The position numbers were made by a program, and so were the translations under genes. From Rhodovarius crocodyli (GTDB taxonomy: Bacteria > Pseudomonadota > Alphaproteobacteria > Acetobacterales > Acetobacteraceae), in NCBI GenBank assembly GCA_945901085.1, contig CAMDJV010000004.1:54154-118153 (forward strand): a DNA stretch of 64,000 nucleotides, read 5' to 3'. Below the pieces are notes generated by a model. The model searched no databases. It worked only from the letters and a program-made list of their open reading frames with translations, and had not been told where the DNA came from. Below, one piece after another: positions 55,697 to 64,000 of the stretch. Numbering within the stretch: position 1 is the first letter of the stretch; each line of letters opens with the position of its first letter.

Positions 55697-56509
55697 TCAC
55701 GTCGCCTCATCCGGATCAGGCTTCGGCGCCATCCAACCCGCCGCCAGGATCGAAATTTCGTAGAGCAGGATCAGCGGCACCGCCAAGCCGATCTGGCTGA
55801 TGATATCCGGCGGGGTGATAATCGCCGACACCGCAAACATCGCCACAATGGCATAGCGCCGCCCCTTGCGCAACGATGCCACATTCAAAATGCCCACCTT
55901 GCACAGCAGAGTGAGGAGGACCGGCATTTGAAACGAAATGCCAAAGGCCAGGATCATATGCATCACCAGCGACAGATATTCGCTGACCTTCGCCTCCAAC
56001 TGAATGGCCACACTATCCGCCCCGGCCGGGGTTTCGAAGGAGATGAAGAATTTCCAGGCCATTGGGAAAATGAAGTAATAGGCCAGCGCCGCCCCCAGCA
56101 GGAACAGAAAGGGCGAGGCCAGCAGGAAGGGCATGATCGTCCGCTTCTCGCTGCGATACAGCCCTGGCGCCACGAAGAGCCAAAGCTGCGTCGCCCACAT
56201 CGGAAACGAGAAGAACACCGCGCCGAAAAAAGCGACCTTCAAATAGGTGAAAAACGCCTCATAGAGCTGGGTGAAGATCATCCGGCGGTCGGTGCCCGTG
56301 CCGCCGGACGCCAGGCTTTGCTCCATCAGGATATCGGCCAGCGGTCTGGCTAAAAAGCCATAGATCGCGCTGGAGAAATAATAGCACACCGCAAAGGCGA
56401 TGAAGAAGGCACCAACCGACCAGAGCAGGCGGGTGCGCAGCTCCAGCAGATGCTCCATCAGCGGCATGGGCTTGTCGTCGATCGTGTCTTCCACGGGGGC
56501 GCGTGCCAC
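55697..56509 (-). CDS. tatC: TatC, twin-arginine translocase subunit
   Basis: 270 residues. Six membrane helices and the conserved MPLMEHLLELRTRLL N-terminus, TQLYEAFFTYLKVAFFGAVF and FVAPGLYRSEKRTIMPF identify TatC, which binds twin-arginine signals. Start candidates span the first 14 codons. A few exported proteins in the window (YcbK-like, L,D-transpeptidase) have Tat-like signals. tatB lies 12 bases upstream. Confidence 0.96.
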   Translation of the reverse strand: MARAPVEDTIDDKPMPLMEHLLELRTRLLWSVGAFFIAFAVCYYFSSAIYGFLARPLADILMEQSLASGGTGTDRRMIFTQLYEAFFTYLKVAFFGAVFFSFPMWATQLWLFVAPGLYRSEKRTIMPFLLASPFLFLLGAALAYYFIFPMAWKFFISFETPAGADSVAIQLEAKVSEYLSLVMHMILAFGISFQMPVLLTLLCKVGILNVASLRKGRRYAIVAMFAVSAIITPPDIISQIGLAVPLILLYEISILAAGWMAPKPDPDEAT

Positions 56510-56521
56510 TGGTGTCTGCTC

Positions 56522-57142
56522 TCAGGCTTGGGTGGTGGTCACGGCCGCGGGCTCGCTGCCGCCGGGTGAAGGGGGGCGGGCGGCCTCGGCCATGGCCGGT
56601 TCAATGACAGGGGGCGCAGCCGGGGCTGCCTCCACCACGGGCGGTGGCGGCGGGGCCAGGGTGCTGGGCGGCAGGAAGGCGGGCGCATCCGGCAGGTCCG
56701 CCGCCGTGGGCGGCGGCGGTGGCGGCACGTAAGGCGCCATGGTGTTGGGCGGGATCATCGGCGGTGCGCCGGGCGTATTCGCCGCCGTGGCGGGGGGCGT
56801 CCAGGCCGGGGTCGAATAGCTGCTGGAGGAACCATCCATCCCGCTGAGTGAGGATTTCAACGTCCCATCAGGGTCGACCGTCTTATCCACCATGCCCTTG
56901 AGGTCGAAATTGCGGATATCGCTGATGGTGCTGCGGACATCCTGAATCTGGCTGCGCACCTCCTGCAGATTCGCCTCCTTCACCAGATCATCCGCCTGGG
57001 ACTGGAAATCCCGGATCATCTTCTTGCCCTTCTGGATCCATGCCGCGATGCCTTTGATGGCAGTCGGCAAATCCTTCGGGCCGATGACGATAAGCGCCAC
57101 CACCACAATCAGCGCGATCTCGGACCAAGCCAGGTCGAACAT
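56522..57142 (-). CDS. tatB: TatB, twin-arginine translocase subunit
   Basis: 206 residues. MFDLAWSEIALIVVVALIVIGPKDLPTAIKGIAAWI is the TatB membrane anchor and amphipathic helix. The helical region to about residue 90 is followed by a low-complexity Pro/Ala tail of about 110 residues, longer than usual. No tatA lies directly upstream. The ATG at 57142 replaces an in-frame TTG one codon earlier. Confidence 0.92.
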   Translation of the reverse strand: MFDLAWSEIALIVVVALIVIGPKDLPTAIKGIAAWIQKGKKMIRDFQSQADDLVKEANLQEVRSQIQDVRSTISDIRNFDLKGMVDKTVDPDGTLKSSLSGMDGSSSSYSTPAWTPPATAANTPGAPPMIPPNTMAPYVPPPPPPTAADLPDAPAFLPPSTLAPPPPPVVEAAPAAPPVIEPAMAEAARPPSPGGSEPAAVTTTQA

Positions 57143-57259
57143 CAATACCTTCTGACATCAAGGGGCGGCAGGAGAGCCGCGGGAATACGCGCCACCCCTA
57201 ACACTTGAGGGGTCATCTAGGAAGCCGGGCGCGCCACTTCACCCCAGCGCGCATACGCT

Positions 57260-58318
57260 TCAGGCGGGCGCCTCGCCGCCCAAGGGGAAGGCGAAGGCCC
57301 GTTCCGGGTCCGCCAGCAGGCTCACAGCCTCGCCGCGGCGCAGCACCACACCGGGCGGCAGCCGGGCATGCACATGCAAAACCTGGCCATCGCCATCGGG
57401 CAGCGCCAGATGCGCCATCGTCGTCGCCCCCAGCAGGCGGCAGGCCTCAACCTCGGCCAGGGCGGCACCCGGCTGGCCGGCTGGCAACACCCGCAAACCC
57501 TCCGGCCGCAGCAGCAATTGCGCCGGCCCGTCGGGCAAGGCGGCCGGCAGGCGGCCCAGCGCGCTCTCCGCCCAGCCATTGGTCACGATGGCGGGAATGT
57601 CATTCACCTCGCCCAAAAAGCGGGCGACGAAAGGGGTTTGCGGGTGCAGGTACAGCGCCTCAGGCGTGCCCAGCTGCTCCACCCGCCCCTCGCGCATCAG
57701 GGCGATGCGGTCAGCCATGAACATCGCCTCCTCCGAATCATGGGTGACGATCAGCGCCGGAATCCCCGCCTCCTGCAGCACATGCAGCGTATCGTCGCGC
57801 ACCTGCTCGCGCAGCCGGGCATCAAGGCTGGCAAAGGCCTCATCGAGCAACAGCGCCGCCGGGCGGGGGGCGAGCGCACGGGCCAGCGCCACACGCTGCT
57901 GCTGCCCGCCGGAGAGCTGATGCGGCCAAGCCTCGCCACGCTCACCCAGGCGCACCCGCTCCAGCGCCTCCCCCACCCGGGCATCGCGCTCGGCGCGCGG
58001 CAGCCGTTGCAGGCCAAACCCCACATTCTCGGCCACGGTGAGATGGGGGAAAAGCGCGTAATCCTGAAACACAAACCCCACCCGCCGCGCCTCGGGCAGC
58101 ATGTCGCGGCCCGGCTCGGCCAGGGTCACGCCATCGAGGGTGATGCGGCCATGCTGCAAGGGCTCCAGCCCCGCCACCAGGCGCAGCAGCGTGGTCTTGC
58201 CATCGCCCGAGGGGCCTAGAAGGCACAAAATCTCCCCCGGCGCCACATCGAGGCTGACGCCGCGCAGAACCTGCTTCGGGCCGAAGGCGTGATGAATATC
58301 GTGCAGATGAAGCCCCAT
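57260..58318 (-). CDS. ABC transporter ATP-binding protein (FbpC/PotA type)
   Basis: 352 residues. Walker A GPSGDGKTT (35-43), Q-loop FVFQDYALFPHLTV, signature LSGGQQQRVALARAL, Walker B LLLDEAFASLD and switch His VTHDSEEAMFM are all present. The C-terminal TOBE/regulatory domain (about 270-350) fits iron(III), sulfate, thiamine or polyamine importers. No permease or binding-protein gene adjoins it, so the partner is elsewhere. I reject a longer N-terminal extension. Confidence 0.88.
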   Translation of the reverse strand: MGLHLHDIHHAFGPKQVLRGVSLDVAPGEILCLLGPSGDGKTTLLRLVAGLEPLQHGRITLDGVTLAEPGRDMLPEARRVGFVFQDYALFPHLTVAENVGFGLQRLPRAERDARVGEALERVRLGERGEAWPHQLSGGQQQRVALARALAPRPAALLLDEAFASLDARLREQVRDDTLHVLQEAGIPALIVTHDSEEAMFMADRIALMREGRVEQLGTPEALYLHPQTPFVARFLGEVNDIPAIVTNGWAESALGRLPAALPDGPAQLLLRPEGLRVLPAGQPGAALAEVEACRLLGATTMAHLALPDGDGQVLHVHARLPPGVVLRRGEAVSLLADPERAFAFPLGGEAPA

Positions 58319-58396
58319 GCCCCGTCTTGTGGCCTCTTTGGCATCCCCTGTCAGCCCGCCTTCACGCGCGGGCGCTGAAGCGCCAATCTGGCCCCC

Positions 58397-59629
58397 ATGC
58401 AGGACACCACCACCCCCAAGCCCCACCCGCTCAACAAAGGCCCGCTGGCCGGAATCCGCGTGCTCGATATGACCTCTGTGGTGGTGGGGCCGATCTGCAC
58501 CCGCACCCTGGCCGACCAGGGCGCCGATGTGATCAAGGTGGAGGCGCCCTCGGGCGATCTGCTGCGCCATATGGCCGGCATTGGCCGCAATCCGGCGATG
58601 AGTGGAAAATTCATCAATTTCAACCGTAACAAGCGCAGCCTGGCGCTGGATTTGCGAAAGGCCTCGGCCCAGGCGGCGGTCCGCGCCCTCGCGATGGCGG
58701 CCGATGTCTTCGTCTCCAATATCCGCCCCTCCTCGCTGGCCCGGCTGGGGCTGGATGCGCCGGGGCTTTGCGCCGCCAATCCCCGCCTCATTGCCTGCTC
58801 CATCCTGGGCTTCGGCTCGAGCGGGCCTTATGCCGAGGCGCCCGCCTATGACAATGTGATCCAGGCTGCGGGCGGTGTTTCCGCCACCTTCGAGCGCTCC
58901 ATCGGTGAACCGCGCTACGTGCCCATGGTGATGGCCGACCACATCACCGGCCTCATCGCGGCGCAGAGCATTGGCTTTGCCCTTTTCCGCCGGACACAAA
59001 CCGGCCTGGGCGAGATGATCGAAGTGCCGATGCTGGAAAACATGGCCAGCTTCGTGCTGACCGAGCATCTGGGCTCGGCCACTTTCGACCCACCCATCGG
59101 CCCCTCGGGCGATGCCCGCCTGCTGTCACCCGATGGCAAGCCATTGAAAACACTGGACGGCTATATTTCACTCTCGGCCAATACCGATGCGCAGGCCTTC
59201 GCCTTCTTCCGCGCCATTGGCCGGCCCGAGCTGTGCGAGGACCCGCGCTTCTCCACCGCCTTCGCCCGCACCCAAAACACGCCCGAGTATTTCGCCCTGC
59301 GAATCGAGGCCATCGCCAAGAAAACCTCGGCCGAATGGCTGGCGATCTTCCGCGAGGCCGATGTCCCAGCCGGCCCCTACAACACCATCGATGGGCTGCT
59401 CGATGATCCGCATCTCAAATCCACCGGCTTTGTCTATAACGAGGAGCATCCCAGCGAAGGCATGATCCGCCGCACACGCGTGGCCAACATCTTCTCCGGC
59501 GGCATGCGCGATGCCACCCTGCCCGCACCGCGCATTGGCGAACACACCCGCGATATCCTGGCCGAAGCCGGCTGCGACGCGGCGACCATCGCCGCAATGT
59601 TCGCCGAAGGCGCCGCGGTGGAGCCATGA
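58397..59629 (+). CDS. CaiB/BaiF (type III) CoA-transferase
   Basis: 410 residues. GIRVLDMTSVVVGPICTRTLADQGADVIKVEAPSGDLLR is the N-terminal signature, and AYDNVIQAAGGVS carries the catalytic Asp (about residue 154). It transfers CoA between carboxylates such as formyl/oxalyl, succinyl/itaconate or crotonobetaine pairs. It overlaps the downstream Bug gene by ATGA. Confidence 0.9.
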   Translation: MQDTTTPKPHPLNKGPLAGIRVLDMTSVVVGPICTRTLADQGADVIKVEAPSGDLLRHMAGIGRNPAMSGKFINFNRNKRSLALDLRKASAQAAVRALAMAADVFVSNIRPSSLARLGLDAPGLCAANPRLIACSILGFGSSGPYAEAPAYDNVIQAAGGVSATFERSIGEPRYVPMVMADHITGLIAAQSIGFALFRRTQTGLGEMIEVPMLENMASFVLTEHLGSATFDPPIGPSGDARLLSPDGKPLKTLDGYISLSANTDAQAFAFFRAIGRPELCEDPRFSTAFARTQNTPEYFALRIEAIAKKTSAEWLAIFREADVPAGPYNTIDGLLDDPHLKSTGFVYNEEHPSEGMIRRTRVANIFSGGMRDATLPAPRIGEHTRDILAEAGCDAATIAAMFAEGAAVEP

Positions 59630-60576
59630 TCACGCGGCGCGCCCTTCCCCTGCTGGCAAGCCCTGCCCTGGCCCAGGGCTGGGCGCCGGAGCGGCCGATG
59701 CGCCTCATCGTGCCCTTCACCCCCGGCGGCTCCACCGACATCATCGCCCGCGTGGTGGCGCAGCGCCTGGGCGTGCTGTTGGGCCAGACCGTGGTGGTGG
59801 AAAACCGCCCAGGCGCCGGCGGCACCATTGGCAGCGACGCGGTGGCCAAAGCCGCCCCCGATGGCCATACTCTGCTGATGGGCCATATCGGCACGCTGGC
59901 GGTGAATCCTGGCCTCTACCCCCGCCTGCCCTATGATGATGAACGCGCCTTCGCCCCCATCGCGCTGGTGGCGACGGTTGCGAATTTCCTCGCCGTGACC
60001 AATAGCCTGCCGGTGCGAAACTTGGTAGAATTCATTGCCCTCGCCCGACGCGACCCCGGCGGCATCGCCTATGGCTCGGGCGGCAATGGCTCGGCCACGC
60101 ATATCGCCGTCTCCGCACTGCAAGAGGCAACCGGGTTGCGCTTTACCCATATTCCCTATCGCGGCACCGGCCCGATGATGAACGACCTCATCGCCGGCCA
60201 AATCCAGATGACCATGACCGGCGGCCCCCCTGCCCTGCCGCCGATTCGCGCCGGGCAGATTCGCGCCCTGGGCGTCTCCGCCCTTGCCCCCGTGCCTGCC
60301 GCACCCGAGATACCCGCCATCGCCGCCACCGTGCCAGGCTTCGAGGCCGTGCAATGGTACGGCGTGGTCGGCCCCGCCGGCATGCCCAGCAGCGCCGTGG
60401 CGCGCATCAACGCCGCCATCCACACCATGCTGCAAGAGCCCGAAACCCGTGCCCGGCTGGAACCCGAAGCCGCCGACCCGGCCGCCGGCACAGCAGAGGA
60501 ATTCGCCCGCTTCATCAGCGCCGAAAAGGCACGATGGGGGGCGCTGATCCGCCGGGCCGGGGTCAGGGCGGATTAA
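59626..60576 (+). CDS. Bug/TctC-family periplasmic substrate-binding protein
   Basis: 316 residues with a short signal peptide (MITRRALPLLASPALAQG). Core motifs are MRLIVPFTPGGSTDIIARVVAQRLG, VVVENRPGAGGTIGSDAVAKAAPDGHTLLMG and GSGGNGSATHIAVSAL. Coupling to the CoA-transferase gene suggests uptake of the acid that the transferase activates. Confidence 0.92.
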   Translation: MITRRALPLLASPALAQGWAPERPMRLIVPFTPGGSTDIIARVVAQRLGVLLGQTVVVENRPGAGGTIGSDAVAKAAPDGHTLLMGHIGTLAVNPGLYPRLPYDDERAFAPIALVATVANFLAVTNSLPVRNLVEFIALARRDPGGIAYGSGGNGSATHIAVSALQEATGLRFTHIPYRGTGPMMNDLIAGQIQMTMTGGPPALPPIRAGQIRALGVSALAPVPAAPEIPAIAATVPGFEAVQWYGVVGPAGMPSSAVARINAAIHTMLQEPETRARLEPEAADPAAGTAEEFARFISAEKARWGALIRRAGVRAD

Positions 60577-60583
60577 GCCCCCC

Positions 60584-61549
60584 TCACCCCGCCTTGGCGC
60601 GCAGCCGGATCAACGCCAGCACCGTGTCGATGATCGGGGTGGGCAGTTCCACAATGCGTCCCAACTCCGCCACCGCCCCCACCAGCGCCTCATATTCCAT
60701 GGGCCGGCCCCGCTCGAGATCTTGCAGCATCGAGGTTTTATGCGCGCCCACCGCGCCGCCGCCTTCAATGCGCTTATCCACGCCAATGGGGAATTTCACC
60801 CCAAGCTTTTCCGCAACCAGCTGCGCTTCGACCATCATGGCCCGGATGACGGCGCGGGTGCCATCATCGCGCACCATGTCTTCCAGCGTGGCCAAAGTGA
60901 GGGCCGAGATCGGGTTGAAGGAGAGGTTGCCCCAGAGCTTGACCCAGATCTCGTCGCGAATCCGCGGCCGCACCGGCGCCTTGAGGCCGGCCGCGATAAA
61001 GCATTCAGACAATTTGGTAACACGTTCCGAGCGTGAACCATCCGGCTCGCCCAGGGTAAAACGGTCACCTTCAAGCAATTCGATCACGCCCGGTTCGGGC
61101 ACTTCGGCGGCGGGATAGACCACGCAGCCAATGGCACGCTCGGGGCCCCAGACCTGCCATTGTACGTCATCAGGGTCGATACTGCGCACCCGCATATCGC
61201 GGTAAGAGCCATCAAGGCCGTAAAAATACCACCAGGGCACGCCATTGACCGCCATGACCACCGCCGTGTTGGGGCCAATCAGCGGCGCCATGGCCGGCAC
61301 GGCGGCGGGCACCGAATGCGCCTTGAGGCCGACCACGACGTAATCCTGCACGCCCAATTCGGCGGCATCGGCCGCGACACGGGGGTGGGTGACGCTTTCC
61401 TGGCCAGCTTCGCGCAGAATCAGCCCACGCTGCTGCATCGCCTGCAAATGCGGCCCCCGCGCCACGAGCGAGACATCCGTGCCGGCAGCCGCCAGTTTCG
61501 CGCCCAGAAACCCGCCAATGGCGCCCGCGCCAAAGATCGCAATTTTCAC
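60584..61549 (-). CDS. 2-dehydropantoate 2-reductase family (PanE/ApbA-like)
   Basis: 321 residues from GTG 61549 behind GGAGGGGG. VKIAIFGAGAIGGFLGAKLAAAG is the NADP motif, and KLWGNLSFNPISALT with the catalytic Lys is the ketopantoate reductase signature. Family members also reduce other 2-oxoacids. A paralog role is possible because the gene sits among catabolic genes. Confidence 0.85.
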   Translation of the reverse strand: MKIAIFGAGAIGGFLGAKLAAAGTDVSLVARGPHLQAMQQRGLILREAGQESVTHPRVAADAAELGVQDYVVVGLKAHSVPAAVPAMAPLIGPNTAVVMAVNGVPWWYFYGLDGSYRDMRVRSIDPDDVQWQVWGPERAIGCVVYPAAEVPEPGVIELLEGDRFTLGEPDGSRSERVTKLSECFIAAGLKAPVRPRIRDEIWVKLWGNLSFNPISALTLATLEDMVRDDGTRAVIRAMMVEAQLVAEKLGVKFPIGVDKRIEGGGAVGAHKTSMLQDLERGRPMEYEALVGAVAELGRIVELPTPIIDTVLALIRLRAKAG

Positions 61550-61615
61550 GCCCTTACCCCCTCCCACACGCCGCTTCGGCGCAGCGCCGCCCAGCAACGC
61601 AGCGCGCCACGCAGC

Positions 61616-63124
61616 TTATTCCCCCAACCCCAATTTGGCCGCGAGGCCAATGCGCTGCAGCTTGCCGGTGGCCCCTTTGGGAATCTCGGCCAGGAAGACC
61701 ACATGGCGCGGCACCTTGAAATCAGACAGCTTTTGTCGGGCAAACTCGCGCAGCTCATGCTCGGTGCAAGCCATCCCCTCGCGCAGCACCACGGCCGCAC
61801 CCACCTCCTCGCCCAGCTTGGCATGCGGCACGGCGAAGGTGACAACCTGCTGCACGGCGGGGTGGTCCATCAGCACCTCATCCACCTCCAGCGGGCTCAC
61901 CTTCTCGCCGCCACGATTGATGATTTCCTTCAGCCGGCCGGTGATCCGCAGATAGCCCTCCGCATCGAGGGAGCCCTGGTCACCGGTGCGGAACCAGCCG
62001 CCGGCGAAACCCTTGAGGTTGGCATCGGGGTTGTTCTCATAGCCCAGGGTCACATTGGGGCCGCGAATCACCACCTCACCCAGGGCACCTTGTGGCAGAA
62101 TCTCTCCACCCTCATCCATGATCGCCACCTCCGGGCCGGCGGCCATGCCCACCGAGCCAGGCTTGCGCGGCCGCGGCGGCAGCGGGTTGGAGGTCATCTG
62201 ATGCGTCGCCTCGGTCATGCCGTAGCTTTCCAGCACCGGGCAGCCGAACACCGCCTCCAGCTCCGTCATCACCTGCGGCGGCAGCGAGGCGGAGGAGGAG
62301 CGGATGAGCCGCAGCCGCGCGCGGGCAATGATCTCCTGGTTGCGCTTGGCGCGCTCCAGGATGGCCTGATGCATGGTCGGCACGGCCGTATACCAGCTGG
62401 GTTTTTCGGTATCGAGCCAACCGAAGAATTTCAGCGCATTGAAGCCCGGCGTGGCCACCACCTGCCCACCCGCCACCAGCGAAGACAACGTGGCCGCGAT
62501 CAGCCCATGAATATGGAAGAGCGGCATGATATTGAGGCAGGTATCCTCCGCCGTCAGCCCCAGCGCCGTGCCGATATGCCGTGCCGAGGCGCAAAGGTTG
62601 CGCTGGCTCAGCGGCACGATCTTGGGGCGCGAGGTGGTGCCGGAGGTGTGCAGCACCAGCGCCACATCATCCGGCTCAGCCAGACCCGGCCGCGCGGCCG
62701 TGCCGGGACGGCCGCCGCTGAGGGTAAAAGCGCCCGCCACCGCGCCGGGGGAGAGCTCGAGCAGAGGGATGCCCAGCTTCTGCGCCACCGCCCGGGCTGG
62801 GGTCTCACCACCGGCCAGCACCACCAGCGCCTTGGCATTGAGATCGTTGAGATAGAACTCAAACTCATCGGCGCGATAGGCCGGGTTGAGCGGGCATGTC
62901 GTGGCCCCGGCGGCAATGGCGATGAAGCTCGCCGCCATCTGCGGCCCATTGGGCAGCACAATGGCCACCCTATCCCCACGCCCAATCCCGATGGCATTGA
63001 GCGCCGCCACCGTGGCATGGGCCAGGTCGCGCAGGCCGCCATGTGTCAGGGGCTGCGCATCGGGGGCGCCAATGGCGGGCGCGTCCGCCGCACCTCGCAG
63101 CAAGGCGAGCACTGTATGCGTCAT
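61616..63124 (-). CDS. AMP-forming acyl-CoA synthetase, AAE3/oxalate-CoA ligase-like
   Basis: 502 residues. ALVLHTSGTTSRPKIVPLSQRNL is the P-loop, ESYGMTEATHQMTSNPLPP the A5 region, and GRLKEIINRGGEKVSPLEVD the A8 hinge. KGATGKLQR is the A10 motif with the catalytic Lys. The HTSGTTSRPK phrase is typical of AAE3/oxalyl-CoA synthetases. The nearby type III CoA-transferase could use oxalyl- or formyl-CoA. GGGAGA precedes the ATG. Confidence 0.87.
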   Translation of the reverse strand: MTHTVLALLRGAADAPAIGAPDAQPLTHGGLRDLAHATVAALNAIGIGRGDRVAIVLPNGPQMAASFIAIAAGATTCPLNPAYRADEFEFYLNDLNAKALVVLAGGETPARAVAQKLGIPLLELSPGAVAGAFTLSGGRPGTAARPGLAEPDDVALVLHTSGTTSRPKIVPLSQRNLCASARHIGTALGLTAEDTCLNIMPLFHIHGLIAATLSSLVAGGQVVATPGFNALKFFGWLDTEKPSWYTAVPTMHQAILERAKRNQEIIARARLRLIRSSSASLPPQVMTELEAVFGCPVLESYGMTEATHQMTSNPLPPRPRKPGSVGMAAGPEVAIMDEGGEILPQGALGEVVIRGPNVTLGYENNPDANLKGFAGGWFRTGDQGSLDAEGYLRITGRLKEIINRGGEKVSPLEVDEVLMDHPAVQQVVTFAVPHAKLGEEVGAAVVLREGMACTEHELREFARQKLSDFKVPRHVVFLAEIPKGATGKLQRIGLAAKLGLGE

Positions 63125-63249
63125 TATTATTCTCCCTAACATTCCGATATCGATATGAAACAATCAGCGCCGGCCGCCAAGCATCAAGGAAGAATCCATT
63201 AAAAACGCGGCGGCCAGAGCGGCGATAACTGCCCCCGCCAGGCCAGCCC

Positions 63250-63828
63250 TCAGCGCAGCGCCGCTGCCACCAGCTCCGCAAAGCCGCGCACCTCGGCCAT
63301 ACGGCCCTCGCGGCGAATATGCGAGACGCGCAAGCGCACCAACTGCCCACCAAAGACGCCCACACAAGCCAGGCTTTCCACCGGCTGGCGGCCGTAATTG
63401 CCCTCCAGCTCGGAACAGCGCAGTACCGGCCGCGCCTCAGGCAGGCTGACCGAGAGACGCTCGCGCAGGCGCCGATGGCTCGGCGTATTGGCAGTGCTGT
63501 CATAGACAAAACGCTGCAATGCCTCGGGCAAGCCAGCCTCGCCCATGGGCTCGAGTTGCGGCACCACCTGCACGAAGCCTGCCAGGCTGCGATCGGCGGT
63601 GGCATAAGCCAGTTCCTGCCCGCGCGGCCCATCGCCAGCCGCGCCGTCGCTCAAAATGGTAACGACACCGCGGCGAAAATTGCCGATGTTCTCAGGCAAC
63701 CGCGCCACCACATTCTCGGCCGTGGTGGGCGTCATGGCGACCTGGATACCCGGCTCGGCGGTGCAACCGGCCAGAGCCAGGGCAAGCAGAAGAAACCAGG
63801 CCGGCCGGGAAGGCTCAAGGCGGGTCAA
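63250..63828 (-). CDS. hypothetical lipoprotein
   Basis: 192 residues. A lipobox (LALALAGC) with a basic N-terminus gives a type II signal; the start is TTG 63828, since the nearby ATG (63833) is out of frame. The rest is beta-rich, with a Cys pair near the C-terminus (LRCSELEGNYGRQPVESLACVGVFG). I do not recognise the family. It starts 4 bases after the stop of the gene upstream. Confidence 0.65.
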   Translation of the reverse strand: MTRLEPSRPAWFLLLALALAGCTAEPGIQVAMTPTTAENVVARLPENIGNFRRGVVTILSDGAAGDGPRGQELAYATADRSLAGFVQVVPQLEPMGEAGLPEALQRFVYDSTANTPSHRRLRERLSVSLPEARPVLRCSELEGNYGRQPVESLACVGVFGGQLVRLRVSHIRREGRMAEVRGFAELVAAALR

Positions 63829-63832
63829 GGCA

Positions 63833-64000
63833 TTATTCCGCCTTGCGTCGTGTCAGGACAGCGCCCGCCACCGCCACAACCACGACGGTGATCAGGGCGA
63901 TCTGCAGGATCGTGGCGCCGGCCCACAACCAGGGCGGGAATACCCCAGGGAGAGCCAGGTAGCCCAACGGCAACAACAAGAAGCCATAGGCGTCGGGAAC
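63833..64000 (-). CDS. small membrane protein, 3' fragment
   Basis: The last 55 codons of a minus-strand gene cut by the window edge. They encode two hydrophobic helices (GFLLLPLGYLALPGVFP and TILQIALITVVVVAVAGAVL), ending RRKAE. The family is not recognised. It overlaps nothing and immediately precedes the lipoprotein gene, so it is probably co-transcribed with it. Confidence 0.6.
   Translation of the reverse strand, partial: VPDAYGFLLLPLGYLALPGVFPPWLWAGATILQIALITVVVVAVAGAVLTRRKAE

Noticed and set aside
58319..59068. N-terminal extension of the ABC ATPase by about 250 residues
   Set aside because: It runs antisense through the CoA-transferase gene; the ABC domain begins at MGLHLHDIHHAFG, so ATG 58318 is the start.
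61160..63139. 659-residue plus-strand open frame across panE-like and CoA ligase genes
   Set aside because: Composition is His/Arg/Gln-rich, and both minus-strand genes have intact family motifs.

Overview
This is a GC-rich alphaproteobacterial chromosome segment. It most likely comes from an aerobic or facultative anoxygenic phototroph of the Acetobacteraceae (Roseomonas/Roseococcus/Acidiphilium-like). That is an inference from the bacteriochlorophyll genes with an AerR-PpsR regulatory pair, the tsaE-amgK-murU and tatBC-serS blocks, and several Bug/TctC binding proteins. No rRNA, CRISPR array, integrase or transposase is visible. The only tRNA seen is tRNA-Pro(UGG).

Region 1 (1-7461) is the edge of a photosynthesis gene cluster. 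bchF and the first codons of bchN run leftward. From the same intergenic region aerR/ppaA, ppsR, bchG, a pucC-family gene, bchP and hemC run rightward as one overlapping operon. A near-palindromic PpsR-type box (751-768) lies between the divergent genes. The PpsR encoded here lacks the two cysteines used for redox sensing in Rhodobacter.

Region 2 (7.5-24.5 kb) holds housekeeping and signalling genes: a Bcr/CflA transporter, an Hsp70-like protein, a deoxyribosyltransferase homologue, a c-type cytochrome, tRNA-Pro, an Asp/Glu racemase-like protein, a chemoreceptor followed by a receiver-PP2C phosphatase and a GPP34 protein, an acetamidase, LolA with an upstream exported protein, FtsK, the glnK-amtB nitrogen operon with a sigma-54 promoter and NtrC-like site, and a UbiH-type hydroxylase.

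Region 3 (24.5-42.8 kb) holds a proline-rich TonB, the murU-amgK-tsaE operon, an AlkA-type glycosylase, an apparently broken lipoprotein gene (28.8-30.06 kb), a giant TPR/WbsX/RgpF polysaccharide protein, a dicarboxyl-CoA beta-oxidation set (pimC, pimD, fadJ-like), a nested palindromic repeat, IalB, a WcbI-GSCFA pair, and a YcbK-like peptidase next to an L,D-transpeptidase.

Region 4 (42.8-64 kb) is largely catabolic: a class III aminotransferase, a MATE exporter coupled to a D-amino-acid dehydrogenase-like flavoprotein, a TauD/TfdA dioxygenase-FAH-Bug-Ldh2-amidase operon, an SDR with an HpsN/HisD-like dehydrogenase, and a CoA-transferase-Bug pair. It also contains serS-tatC-tatB, an iron/polyamine-type ABC ATPase, a PanE-like reductase, an AAE3-like CoA ligase, a lipoprotein and a membrane protein cut by the window edge.
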